Source of the DNA: Hymenopellis radicata
Lineage: Eukaryota > Basidiomycota > Agaricomycetes > Agaricales > Physalacriaceae
Length of the DNA stretch: 35,080 nt
Direction of reading: 5' to 3'
NCBI GenBank assembly: GCA_015501595.1
Contig: JADNRX010000535.1
Location: 1 to 35,080 of the forward strand
Positions 21,253 to 31,588 of this stretch are shown here, one piece after another; the first letter of the stretch is position 1; each line of letters opens with the position of its first letter. The notes below the pieces were generated by a model that had not been told where the DNA came from, ran no database searches, and saw only the letters and a list, made by a program, of their open reading frames with translations. Both the position numbers and the translations under genes were made by a program.

Positions 21253-21342
21253 TCATGATGACATGTCGAATAGAAGAAGCGTTAGTCTGAAGTTATCAGA
21301 ATGCGCTGCTGACTTGTGCGTGTATTTCGAAAGGTCTTCAAG
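21253..21342 (-). pseudogene. Relic tail of a fourth paralogue
   Basis: Minus-strand LEDLSKYTHKSAAHSDNFRL, ending in TGA at 21253-21255, resembles the terminal exon of gene A (MEALSKYIPKTTTSGSFTF). No other exons of this copy were found upstream. It lies just 5' of gene B and suggests that the array once held at least four members. Confidence 0.4.
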
Positions 21343-21592
21343 GCTTCCTCTAAGTGGTCAGTTGATTGGCTTTGCGAGGACATGCCGATTTATTGAAAGC
21401 GTGTCCTTCATTTCTGGCATTTCTACTATCAATATCGCGTATATAGCTCTGCAGCGAAAGTATTCACTTTGGTTGTGAATCTGATGATGATCCATGAAAG
21501 CAACTTGCAGGGCGTGCGAAACGCGCCGAAATCTACGCAAATACACGTGTCAGATTCCCAGCCCAAGAAGGTGCTTGCGAAAGAATAGAATA

Positions 21593-21824
21593 CTGTAGAC
21601 TTTCATTCAATTCGTCGGCCATGTGACCTGTGACCGGTCCGACGAAATTATGGTTTCGACGAATTACCATATATGGTAATTCCCGCCGCGGCAGAGCTGC
21701 GTCGGGAGGCTGGCGGGGGCCCCGCCGACGATTTTTTTAGGAATTTCACTGTGACCGCTGTGACTTTTCGTCGATTTCAGGTTGCCTGTGACCCGTGACT
21801 GACGAATTGAATTAAAGTGTACAG
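21593..21824. mobile_element. 232-bp MITE with TA target duplication
   Basis: Inverted termini of 24 bp match at 22 positions: the left end begins CTGTAGACTTTCATTC and the right end, reverse-complemented, begins CTGTACACTTTAATTC; both continue AATTCGTC. The element is flanked by TA on each side (21591-21592 and 21825-21826), the Tc1/mariner pattern. Inside are a perfect 22-bp palindrome at 21661-21682 (half-site GAATTACCATA) and repeated TGTGACC words in both orientations. It has no coding capacity. It sits between gene B and the helicase pseudogene. Confidence 0.8.
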
Positions 21825-22001
21825 TACGACATGGCACGCTTTTCAGGAGGAGAACCAAAAACAGTCATTCGGACAACAGAAAAAAAGAAAAAGTGTAGTT
21901 AAAGTTGTAATCTTTATGAAGGCGGTAAACAAGTCATAAGTAGAAACAATCGAGGTGAGAAGAAAAAACGGAGATCACCTTGCTTGTCAAGGTCCTTCCA
22001 C

Positions 22002-23441
22002 CTATGAAATTAACCGCCGGCTTGAATATCGCAAATAAGTACAAACCGGCGGCAACTCGTGCCCCGGTCCTTTGCGTGCCCAATGCTTCGTCGTATGATC
22101 TGCTCCCATCTTGTCCCACCAATCCATTGTCTCCTTGTTCATTTTCTCCAACCGGTCGTCTTCCTGCAACAATTCCGGTGAATGGCCCTGCAAAAAGACC
22201 GCCTCATCAAAGTCTGTCAGCAACCGTACAGCGTGCCGACCAGAACTCCTCGACAATGCTACATAAATATTGAACAGATTCAGGGCGCCTCCGGGTGGTG
22301 TCGCGATGTCGATTATTACTGGAACTATCGTTTGGCCTTGTGCGCGATAGTCTGTAAATGCGTATGCCGGGAATTGCCGCCGCTTCACTGAGCGCGATAC
22401 AGGCGGCCCTTTGCGTTGTTGGACCGAAATGCGCATTTCTCTCTCTTGGCTGAATTGGATGATTCCCTCTTCTAGTCCTCTCAATCTTGACCAGGATATC
22501 CAGCGGTAGATGTTTTAGATGTACGACAGCTTCTCCATCGGCGATTTCTGGCTCATCGGGGTCGAGTATAATATCCACGATCGTCCCTCTCTATATTTTC
22601 AACCACCATCACCCGAGCTCCGATCGCAAATGACACCGTCTCTTCCACGTCATTCTTGACCTTCCGTTTCTTCCCTGTAGCTATTCTTTGGCTACTGCGC
22701 AATGCTAATCCATACTCCTCTGCCAAGGTCAAATCTCTGCCGTTAATCGTATCGCATGCGCGACAAACGTATAAATGCTGACCATCTCTTGACAGTGTTT
22801 CCGTAGTGCCGCGTCGTTCCAAGCCCTCCGAACTCCATGGCGAGAGCTGCCGTTTTCCACTCTCCATTATCAAAGTCTGTTGGCGGACGCTCGGGGTGCC
22901 CAATAACGAGCCCTTTGAGCATCGCGATGTCCTCCGTATTGACACGGCCGTTCCGCAGACGTGAGAGCATTTGTTTCCATTCTTCGTCAGCCACTCTCAT
23001 CTGCTCCTTTAGGATTACAACAGTTGAGAATTCCTCGTACATCGTCCGCCCAACTTCCTGCTCTAATGAGTCGTACCCGGACTGTTTAGGAACATACAGA
23101 GGCTCGTTTTTTGCTGCTGCGACTGGCGGGAATTGGTGGAACTTGAAGTCCCCACATACTATGGCGTTGATTCCGCCAAATGACTTCCCATTTCCTGCTT
23201 CAGCCTTCCCAACGGTGATATTCATTTCAAGCTCTGCCAAGAAGGTCTTCGAGAGCATTGAGCACTCGTCGATGATGAGATACCTCTCGTCGAGGTTCGC
23301 TTTACCTTGACACATCATGTCATTGGCAGGAAACAGGATATCAAGAACACTTTTATTGCCGATGTTGAAGACATTATCATCATCTTCCCCAGCCCTCCCC
23401 GTGTTGTCTCCCCTCGCAAGCGTCGCATCTTCGCCCTTCAT
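22002..23441 (-). pseudogene. PIF1-like helicase, broken
   Basis: Superfamily 1B helicase of the kind widespread in basidiomycete transposable elements. Readable blocks from 23441 downward: Walker B YLIIDECSMLSKTFLAELE; motif III-like GINAIVCGDFKFHQFPPV; ILKEQMRVADEEWKQMLSRL; RAWNDAALRKHCQE (another frame); LYVCRACDTINGRDLTLAEE; VSFAIGARVMVVENIERD; RGTIVDIILDPDEPE; LPLDILVKIERTR; and the C-terminal YAFTDYRAQGQTI and LFNIYVALSRSSGRHAVRLL. No Walker A loop is present, the frame shifts at least three times, and the segment expected between NIERD and RGTIVD is missing. The tail EDDRLEKMNKETMDWWDKM is typical of this group. It is inserted between genes B and C of the paralogue array. No Rep domain or Helitron terminus was found. 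Confidence 0.82.
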
Positions 23442-23682
23442 ACATCTTCCCCAACTAAGAGGGCTAAGTCTGCTTAATCACCATTCCTTTCCACTATCAT
23501 TTACAAAATCTGTTTACATCTTACACACTATTACTTCGTCGGCAGCATACCGCCTTGTGTAGAGTACTCGCCTCAATTCAACGTTGATCTTGTGACCTTA
23601 TGTTCCCGAAATGTCGATGTGTCTTGTTAAGTACCATTATTCAAGCAAGGTTTCCAGCCGCCGTAGGCGGCACTTCACGAGT

Positions 23683-25488
23683 CTACATGTATCTGAAATT
23701 GGGCAGCGTCATCCCACCGTAACCCGTTCGCTTTGGCATGTACGTCTGGAGTGCAGCCAGATCCGTACACATGAACGTTTTAGCCATGGCGCGTATACCG
23801 TCCGCCACCCGCGGTTTAACACTCTCACATCTACCAATACCAGTCAGACACGCAGCATCAGATGGGGGAAAAACTCACTCAGAGGCCAAAGCATCCATCG
23901 CACCGTAAATGCCATACGGATCCTGGCTATTCTTCCAGCGCACTGTATCCCAAACGGCGGCGGCTTCAGCCTGGTCCGGCCACTCTCCGAGGATCAGAAG
24001 CGCGTCGGTGATGCCCTTCTGCACATCAGGACCCATCCTCATCTCCTCGCGCTCCGCATAGATGAGACTTTCATCGTCGCTGTCCGAGCCATATCCATAC
24101 ATCTGATTCTCGTAGTAGTCCTCATCCAAAGGATCTTCATCATATCGAGAACTAGTAGCGCGCGCCTTCTGCACAAACTTTTCCAGAATCTTCTGAAGGG
24201 TGCTCCCCATCTTGTCGTACGGGTAGTGGCGCTCCTTCATCCGGATGGCTTCCGGGATCTTGGGATAATGTCCCCATCAAGCCAGTCCAAGGCATCCTGG
24301 AGGTTAGGAAACGCGTAATGCAACTCGGTGAGCACATCACTCTTCGCAGAGAGCAAAACGTCTCCGAGGACCTTGGCCCCAGCCTCTTTGTGCTCTTTAG
24401 CTGGCTGGGTGGAGAGGTACTTTGCAATTGAGCCGAGTGTGGGCACGTCAGACACCTTCGGGATCAGAGCGACAATGTCGTCCGTAAGCGCGTTCATCTT
24501 GTAAATTTCGACCGCGTCCGAATACGAGACGGTACGTTCCATGTTCGAGGCGATGTTTTTCTGGACCGCGTCTATGAGCCTTGGCTTGAGTGCCGGCGTT
24601 GCGAGGATCTTGTACATAGAAAGAGTAGGATTCTTCAGGAACTCGGCCATATCCTCTGCGTCGCGGTTGGCAATAAGCTGCTTACCAGCCTCATGCATGG
24701 CTTCAGTCCAGTGCTGGTCCCACAAAGGATAGCCGCGACTGTCCTCCTTGGCTTATTGTTATTAGTCAGCAGCCGCCACAAGCGCGTTATACGAAGACTA
24801 ACCTAACCTTCAGGCTCTGTGCGAATCCACTGAAAGACATTGTCATAATAATGAAAATCGTTTATGTCGTCCAGAATTCCGGTCGTGTTATATCCCTTTA
24901 CTTGGAAAAGGACCAACAGTTCCCTCCAGAACCATTGGAGGGCGATATCAATGTGGGATTCTTGTTTGAAAACCGTGTGTTTGTTCTGGTCTTGAATGAG
25001 CACGTCCGTGTCCACGTCATCAAATTCAGTCCTAGAAGAAGTATCAGCTCAATCGCCAACCAAAATCACGCTTGACGTTACGCGTACTTGCTGTTGCAGT
25101 CCTTTACAGATCGAACGATCTCCGAACAGCGCAGGAGGCATCTGCGTATGACCTTTGGGTCTTCGCCATTGCCATGAACCATCATAGCGTTCCAGAGGCC
25201 GTCAAGCCACTCCGCGATTTCACCGCAGATGTCAGCCATGAACTCCCCTTGCTCCTCCCAGCCGCTCTTCCAGTCCGACTTACAGCTGGACTTCAGCTTT
25301 CGCAGCTTCTTGTTAAGAATATTGGAGTGCGCGTCGTAGGCCACCAGGTCGTTCTCTGGTTTGGCCAAAGCGCGCTTTTTTCGACTGGCTTTGTCGGCGG
25401 CGGCGCCAGCTCTTTGCCTTTTAGCAGTACGCGACGCGGATGGGTCGGGCGCGTCGTTGCCCGGATTTGGTCCTGCGGTGTTCGACAT
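23683..25488 (-). CDS. Tandem paralogue family, gene C
   Basis: About 548 residues after allowing one missing base. Exons: 25488-25088, 25031-24808, 24751-23879 and 23830-23683, with introns of 56, 56 and 48 nt at the same places as in genes A and B. The start MSNTAGPNPGND is followed by two basic clusters (TAKRQR, SRKKRA). Family motifs: LKSSCKSDWKSGWEEQGEFM, EIAEWLDGLWNAM, ALQWFWRELLVLF, HWTEAMHEAGKQL, TPALKPRLIDAV, DAVEIYKMNALTDDIVALIP, LGEWPDQAEAAAVWDTVRW and, in the last exon, ADGIRAMAKTFMCTDLAALQ. An acidic, Tyr-rich loop (about EDPLDEDYYENQMYGYGSDS) is not shared with A. One C is missing at 24262-24264 (CCC where CCCC restores IIPKIPEAIRMKE). Function unknown. It is separated from B by the helicase pseudogene and the MITE, and is more divergent from A than B is. 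Confidence 0.75.
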
Positions 25489-25727
25489 CTTTGGGATTTC
25501 AGCGTTTTGGAGAGTAAAGAACGCAGGAGGAGGGTGGAGTTGGTGGTAGTCAACGAACAAGCACACACGACCACGTGCGAGCAAAATCCAATAACAAGTC
25601 CTCCCGCGATAGCGCAATAGGAGCCTCGGATATTTAAAATACGATAACCGTTTCGGGATATATGCGAATGTGATAGAACACCGCACAGTAGTAAGTACAA
25701 AGGTCCATACTAGGCTCACCAATAATC

Positions 25728-28105
25728 TCACGTCGGTTGGATTTTCGTGCCATTCTGGTCGATACACCACGGGTTGCCCCACCACTCATAGAAGGCACAC
25801 GGAGACAGACCCTCATCCTGCGGCTCATCGCCTGCATCCTTCAACAACAACGCTGCAACTCCATGTGGCGGAACTGCCTTGGCCGTGAAGTTGCGTACGG
25901 CCGTGCCGTTGTCAGTATGGGTCCAAAGATCCTTTGATACTGTTAACGACCAGTAAAGACACAGAACGGACGAATGTGACGCACCCTAACGGAGTACTGT
26001 CTTCCCCAACGTATCCATGGGGATTCAGTTAGGTTGAAGAACATGTCGGCGGGCTCGTCAAGGGTGTTGATCTGTCCTTAGATTAGTACCAACACTAAAC
26101 GAACGTAAGAAGCACTGACAAGCATAAACACCGTTCCCTTTTCACTTTGACCACTCCAGTATTGAGCTGGATGTGTCGCGTTGAAGGTATAATCAGGCTA
26201 CAGCACGATCAATGACAGAACGAACAAGACGCGGTCGACATACGTTGATACCCCATCTGAACGGAACAACTCCAGGACCCACGACTGGGTCCTGATTGAT
26301 GGCAATGATCTCTGTATTCTTGAGCACAGTCAAGGCTTGATCGCTAACTTTCGAAAGCTACGGCAATGGTCAGTACGGCAACCGTCCGTCGAACCGCTGT
26401 TTCACAAACATCAGTTCCCTGTAGATGCGTTAGAATATGAGGATCATGATAGAGGCCAAGGACAAACAATCAGTAGAGGTGACTTCAAGAACGCCCAAGC
26501 TGTGAAATGACTCTGTGATTCGGCAAGGGTGAGTTGTCCGTTACCACTGCGCAGCGATTAGCCTTAAGTTCGCCAAGTCGTATAAACCTACATCTCGAGC
26601 TAAAGGACTTTCAGTGACCAACAGCCGAACATTTAAGTAGAAGATACATACCATATCTAAATCGTTGTGGCCATAGAAGTCAGACGCCCAAGCATGGAAC
26701 GAGTTCCTATAAAAGGTTTGACGGGAGAAATGGTGAACAAGGGCAAATGGCCGCACTGATTGATAATTCCAGCAAGCGAGTCCCAGTTCGCACCAATATC
26801 ATCAGTCGTCTATAAAGGAGATGGGCAAACGAATAAGTGTAAAGCGCTATGGAACATACCCTCCAGGATTGGCCCAGCTCTCTTGCCCAAAGCCATGGTT
26901 GTAACTGTAACACGATGAGACCCGCATCGTTGAACACGTAGAACAAGTACTAACGCGTCCCCATTCACATAAAGAGAATAACATAGGTGGTTTCCCGGAG
27001 GTCTTGGCGAGATCCTTGATGGCGTTGGACATACGAGCGAATTCTGCAACAGGACATAAGCGTGGAAGGCGGCAATAGTAAACTCCCTACTTCCGACCTG
27101 GCCCTCCTTGACAATGGAATCGAAGGGCACTGACGCATGTCATTTCGAATGTTTACAAGAAGACGCAAAGCTTCGCACCAGCACAATTATCGAACCTTGA
27201 TACGATCAGTATATTGCAGTCAAAAATATTTGAAAGTAAAACGTACTTTAGTAGATCAAAGCCCCATTCAACGTTAAAGAGATGCGCGTCTCTAAAAAGC
27301 GTTGAGTGGAAAAAGAAATGACACTTCGAAGCAGACAGACCTCTCTTCGTTTTGGAAAGATCCGGGATACATTTGACAGGTGAACCATCCAGAGTCACTG
27401 TACTACTTTCGGTGAGGGCGGTGGTGGATGAAAGGGATGGAAGAGCTTACAATGCCGGTCTTCCTGTGAGTGCGGTTTAGTATGGTGAAAGCTCGGAGAG
27501 AAGCGAACGCACAATCCTAAAGCATGTATCTTGTCGGTCAGATTTCTCATTCCGGAAGGAAACCGCTCCGCATCTGTCAACGTCTTAATGATGTTACAAG
27601 TGTCATGATGAGAAGCGCACTGGCTAGAATGTCTCCACTCGCGCTTCGCTGCTTTTCCGAGTAGCAGTCGTCAATGTTGACATAATTGTAGCCGACGTCC
27701 TGCTAAAGATGTTATTGGTGAACGCAGATTTGGCTGCGTACATACGGCTAGTCCGAGTGAGACCATAAGCTCCGCCGTGTTGTAGACAAGAGCTTCATTT
27801 ATATTGCACTGTCCAAACGTTAGAGCGAAGAGGGGTAGGAAGAATCGTAGCATACAAAGTACGCGTTCCAAGCTAAGGCGGGGTCAATTTGATATTCAGA
27901 AGACGAAAACTGTGGGGACGTACTGTTGTAGCCCATAACTAATATCCGTCAGTACAAAGCAGAATAGGGAGTTGGAGGAAATACATGGTAGACGCCCGAC
28001 CTCATCTCCAAGGTTCAAGGCCACCGTAGGAGTAGGGACCTGCTGCAGGCCAGCCAAGAACATGAAGGCGAAAACTGTCGGGACTGCCAGCGCTACGAGG
28101 GCCAT
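25728..28105 (-). CDS. GH27 alpha-galactosidase, 22 exons
   Basis: Secreted glycoside hydrolase family 27 enzyme that removes terminal alpha-galactose; predicted 450 residues, every junction in phase. Exons: 28105-27985, 27938-27924, 27872-27856, 27808-27746, 27699-27621, 27573-27513, 27463-27451, 27402-27341, 27291-27247, 27195-27179, 27129-27091, 27043-26955, 26904-26860, 26809-26757, 26706-26652, 26599-26592, 26546-26468, 26418-26410, 26357-26244, 26197-26120, 26071-25985 and 25931-25728. Introns are 45-53 nt. Signal peptide MALVALAVPTVFAFMFLAGL, then MGYNTWNAYFCNINE, GYNYVNIDDCYSEK, nucleophile Asp161 in WGFDLLKFDNC, SLCEWG, acid/base Asp226 in SWRTTDDI, FYGHNDLDMLEIGNG and INQDPVVGPG. 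The C-terminal domain runs to WCIDQNGTKIQPT. No frame break anywhere. An upstream in-frame ATG at 28174 would give a basic N-terminal extension and a membrane anchor instead. Confidence 0.93.
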
Positions 28106-28594
28106 GGCGACACAAATCGACTCGGTTCTTGATTCTGGTTTGTATTTAAGAAGACCAAAGCGCTTCCCAGACATGAGACACGTGAAGCGATGTAGAGGGG
28201 ATCACAGGGCGACTACACGGACGGAAGTGAGCGCTGGCAGCTCAGCTGAGCAAGAGGCATACGTTGCAGTCGTCACGCGAGGTCCTCTGTTAGGCGACCT
28301 TGGGCTGGCGAGCAGCGGGGCGTAGTGGTGGATTTGAGCCAAGCCAATTTGCTGACGGCACGGCCCTTGCCTACCGTCTGTTGGAGCAGTTGAAACAATC
28401 ATTCAAACGACTCACCCGGGCGGGATGTCCGCGATGAGCGCGTCGACTAGTCGTCACTGTTCCCGGCCGTTTGGCCGCCGTCGTCAGGATCATTCCGACA
28501 TCCGCGCTCGTCGACATTCGGCCCGATCTGGCGGAGTTTGAAGTGCGCGTATAAAGGACGCCCAACGCGTTTTTCCCTCTTCATTTCTACCACC
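28106..28594. other. Intergenic, alpha-galactosidase upstream region
   Basis: Upstream of the alpha-galactosidase gene. A TATAAA at 28551-28556 on the plus strand lies about 40 bp before the micro-ORF start at 28595. Long open frames crossing from 28447 to 28800 on the minus strand have no recognisable motif. Confidence 0.4.
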
Positions 28595-28972
28595 ATGTAC
28601 GTGCTTGTCCCGCTTGCTGCATGACGATTCTTTTTATCACACTGAAAAATCCGATTCACTGGCTCTGACCAGTCTATTTGACGACTCTTTTTAATCTGAT
28701 TTTTCCATCTCTTTGCATCCCTCAGAAACTTACGTTTTCCCTTCAGGATATACCCTTTCGTTGGAGGCTTTGTCGTCAAGGTTCGTGTAAATTTCGTCAT
28801 CCCACCATAGGATGAGAATAATCCTACAGTTATCCCTGTCTTAATCCTTGTGTCGAGACTTTTACTTTTTTTCTGATCGCTTCTAAAACGTTGCCCTTCG
28901 TTCTTTTACTGATGCAACTTTCTACAGGTCGAATCCGACTCGTTGATGCTAGGAAACTGGGTCAGCAAGTAA
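28595..28972 (+). CDS. Possible 26-residue micro-ORF with split start codon
   Basis: A spliced reading would join AT (28595-28596, in the context CACCAT) to G at 28747 across a 150-nt intron with GTACGT and CTTCAG ends, forming the ATG. Then 28747-28780 and 28928-28972 join across a second intron (GTTCGT...CTACAG) to encode MIYPFVGGFVVKVESDSLML then GNWVSK and TAA. A plus-strand TATAAA lies 40 bp upstream. The peptide has a short hydrophobic start. The last AAGTAAGC could instead be a donor extending the protein. The family is not recognised; this needs transcript evidence. Confidence 0.25.
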
Positions 28973-29240
28973 GCAATTACTTGCTCTCCATCAGCTCTCC
29001 ATTGAGGCTTTATCGCAGTTATATACGACTTGTACACATCATAATGCATTTTCTTTCAACGGTTTCCAACACCGACCGAAGTGAACCGAATCACGCGGCC
29101 GAAGGTCCCGGACCAAGATTTTCTCCTACTTTATTGATAAGCTGAAATTTTTCTCCTTACGCCTCGGCTATCGACAGCGGCTATAAAATCGGCTTCGTTT
29201 TCTGCAGACCAAGGTTGTTCTCGTACCATCATTGGCAAGA

Positions 29241-31445
29241 ATGTCGTCTCCTCATCGTCAAGCGGCATCAGGCAGCAGCATTCCATCAGACTATGCCCTA
29301 CTTTCCAGATACGCGAGTCATCATCAGCTCGACCAAACGGACGACGAACCCAATGAAGAGATCCCGTTCTTGCATCGCCGTCCGTCCAAGCCAAGCATGG
29401 CCAGCATCCCTACGGCAAACGAGAACACCCCGCTCATCAACCCCGCCGTTCCTCGAATCTTCGAAGACGCGGACGAAAATCCACAGGTCGTTGGAGAGGC
29501 CGCTATGATGTGGGAAGAGTTTGGGATCCTGACAAAGTATGGTTTGCCAGTCTTTGGGTGAGTAACCTTCGTGCAATGTTGGCCTTTTTACTCATAGTTA
29601 AACAGTACCCACGTTCTTGAATATAGTCTTGTCATTGCATCCACCCTTTCCGTTGGCCATATTTCGACGACTGCGCTTGCTGCTATCACGCTCGGCTCCA
29701 TGACCGCGAGCGTGAGTGGCTTCTCTATCCTTCAGGGCTTTACCAGCGCCCTCGATACCATGCTTCCCTCGGCTTGGACTTCTCCTCAACCGAAGCTTGT
29801 CGGCTTGTGGTGTCAGCGCATGGGTACGTTTCAACATCTTTCGACGCATCCAATCATCTAACCTCTTTCAGTTGTTGTCGTCGCGGCTTTACTCATTGTT
29901 CGTAATTGGCCTATTCAAATTGTTCTCATGACTGAACATCTATGCAGCCCATGTACGCGGTTTGGTTCAACGCCGAGGCGATCCTACTCTTCCTGAAGCA
30001 AGACCCAGAAGTCGCGAAACTCGCTGCGACTTATTTGCGCTGGGTCTCTCTTGGTCTTCCAGGTACGCGTCTGTTTCTGGACGTTATTTAGACTTTTAAA
30101 CACTTCCTTTGTTAGCGTACGCCTTCAACTGTATCAGCAGGCGGTACTTTCAATCACAAGGTATACTCACTTGACGAGCTCCTTATAACCTGACACTAAT
30201 TGCCGTAGGACTTTTTGCTGTGCCCACCCGGATCATCTTCATTGTAGCACCGATCAACGCGTTTTTGAACTACTTACTTGGTACGATCTCCTACATCCGC
30301 AGTGGAATGCAAAATGACTCACTTGTGACCTGACAGTTTGGGGTCCTGAGCCCATTCGCCTCGGATTCATCGGCGCCACCCATTTCGACTGCCATTTCCT
30401 TCAACCTCGTGTCCATCCTGTCGATCCTCTACGGCATCTTCGTCGCTCCTCATACTGCGTGGCACCCCTTCTCGCGCCGCAGCTTCACCTCCCTCGGTGT
30501 CCTCGCGGAACTAGGACTCGGCGGTGTCGGCCAAACTGCGTCAGAGTGGTGGGCATGGGAGCTCATTGGATTAGCGGCCTCTCTGCAAGTTTTTCTTCAA
30601 TGTACTTGTTTTCGTTAACCCGAACATTAGACGGTAGGCTTGGACCCGTGGCGCTCGCGACTCAATCGGTGCTTTTGGTGTCGGCATCAACGACATTCCA
30701 GGCTCCATTCGCATTGTCTATCGCTTCGTCTGTCAGGTTAGTTGCCTTCTTCGCTCTCGTGACAACACGCTGAATCGCGTCAGAATCGGAAACTTGTTAG
30801 GTGAAAGCAATGCCCACCGTGCCGGAGTTGCGTCCAAGACCTCGTTGCTCATGTCACTCTTGCTCTCGGGCATCTCATGGTAAGTGTCACCACGCCGTTA
30901 GCTCAAACGTGGCTCAACGATGATCAGCACGATGTTCCTGACCTTCCGTAATTCGTGGGGCAAGCTTTTTAACGATGATCCTGGTGGGTTCTTACCGCGT
31001 GTGCGTACTGCCATTTGCTAAACGCGAGCACAGAGGTGATCGCCACTACCGCGTCCATCCTTCCGCTGTGCGCGATCTTCCAAGTGTTTGATGGCGGTGC
31101 TGCTGTATCTGCTGGCATCCTGCGCGCGCGTGGCAAACAGATTACAGGTGCTATCCTCAACCTCAGCGCATACTACATCATCGGTGCGTAACCCGCCGCC
31201 GTACTCTTTTCCATTCGACTGAGCGACGACGTCTAGGTATTCCACTTGGAATCCTTCTTACATTCAAAGCCCACATGGGGCTTCACGGTCTGTGGCTCGG
31301 GCTTACCGTATCACTGGTATACTGTGCCGTCTTTGGGTCTCTTCTGTGCTTGAGGACGGATTGGCAGCATGAGGTGGACAAGGTTATGGCTCGTCTCGAA
31401 GAGGAGAAGAAGAAGCGGGATGAGGAGCAGGAAGGAAGGAATTAA
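29241..31445 (+). CDS. MATE-family efflux transporter
   Basis: Multidrug and toxic-compound extrusion transporter, predicted 549 residues after allowing one base. Exons: 29241-29557, 29606-29823, 29872-29897, 29948-30062, 30116-30160, 30209-30280, 30337-30584, 30638-30736, 30784-30879, 30928-30983, 31034-31183 and 31237-31445. About 100 cytosolic residues precede a 12-helix core. Family landmarks: EFGILTKYGLPVFGTHVLEY, GFTSALDTMLPSAWTSPQ, GLWCQRM, YLRWVSLGLPAYAFN, ELGLGGVGQTASEWWAWELI, ATQSVLLVSASTTFQAPFAL, SSVRIGNLLG and DGGAAVSAGILRARGKQ. MATE proteins export drugs or metabolites using a cation gradient. The start is the ATG of MSSPHRQAAS. Exon 7 ends at a GC donor (CT|GCAAGT). One extra A at 30378 breaks GAPISTAISF in exon 7. 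The tail is a charged helix (LEEEKKKRDEEQE). Confidence 0.9.
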
Positions 31446-31551
31446 TGATAATGAACAGTAGCTAAGTTCAAAGTTAAAACTCTACCAGGCTCCACCGCAA
31501 GATTTACGGTGAGGCTCCACGTAGGCTCTACGAAAGATTTACCTCCCAATA

Positions 31552-31578
31552 AATCACGCTTGATGTCACAGCGTGATT
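31552..31578. repeat. 9-bp inverted repeat (possible hairpin)
   Basis: AATCACGCT (31552-31560) is followed nine bases later by AGCGTGATT (31570-31578). It lies 107 bp past the MATE stop codon and just outside the inverted-repeat element. Two similar AGGCTCCACcg...GATTTAC words precede it at about 31490-31545. It could be part of a 3' UTR structure or of older transposon debris. Confidence 0.6.
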
Positions 31579-31588
31579 CGGTCCGAGG

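Noticed and set aside
21593..23441. Helitron hypothesis for the helicase plus neighbouring palindrome
   Set aside because: The palindrome belongs to a TA-flanked MITE, no Rep/HUH domain or CTRR end with hairpin was found, and the helicase is of the free-standing PIF1-like type.
28447..28800. 117-codon minus-strand frame with many Lys/Arg
   Set aside because: It overlaps plus-strand splice signals and a T-rich intron-like region, and it has no recognisable motif.
25728..31445. Biosynthetic or sugar-use gene cluster formed by alpha-galactosidase and MATE
   Set aside because: The two genes are divergent and over 1 kb apart, and neither neighbours another enzyme, regulator or sugar transporter; adjacency alone is weak evidence.
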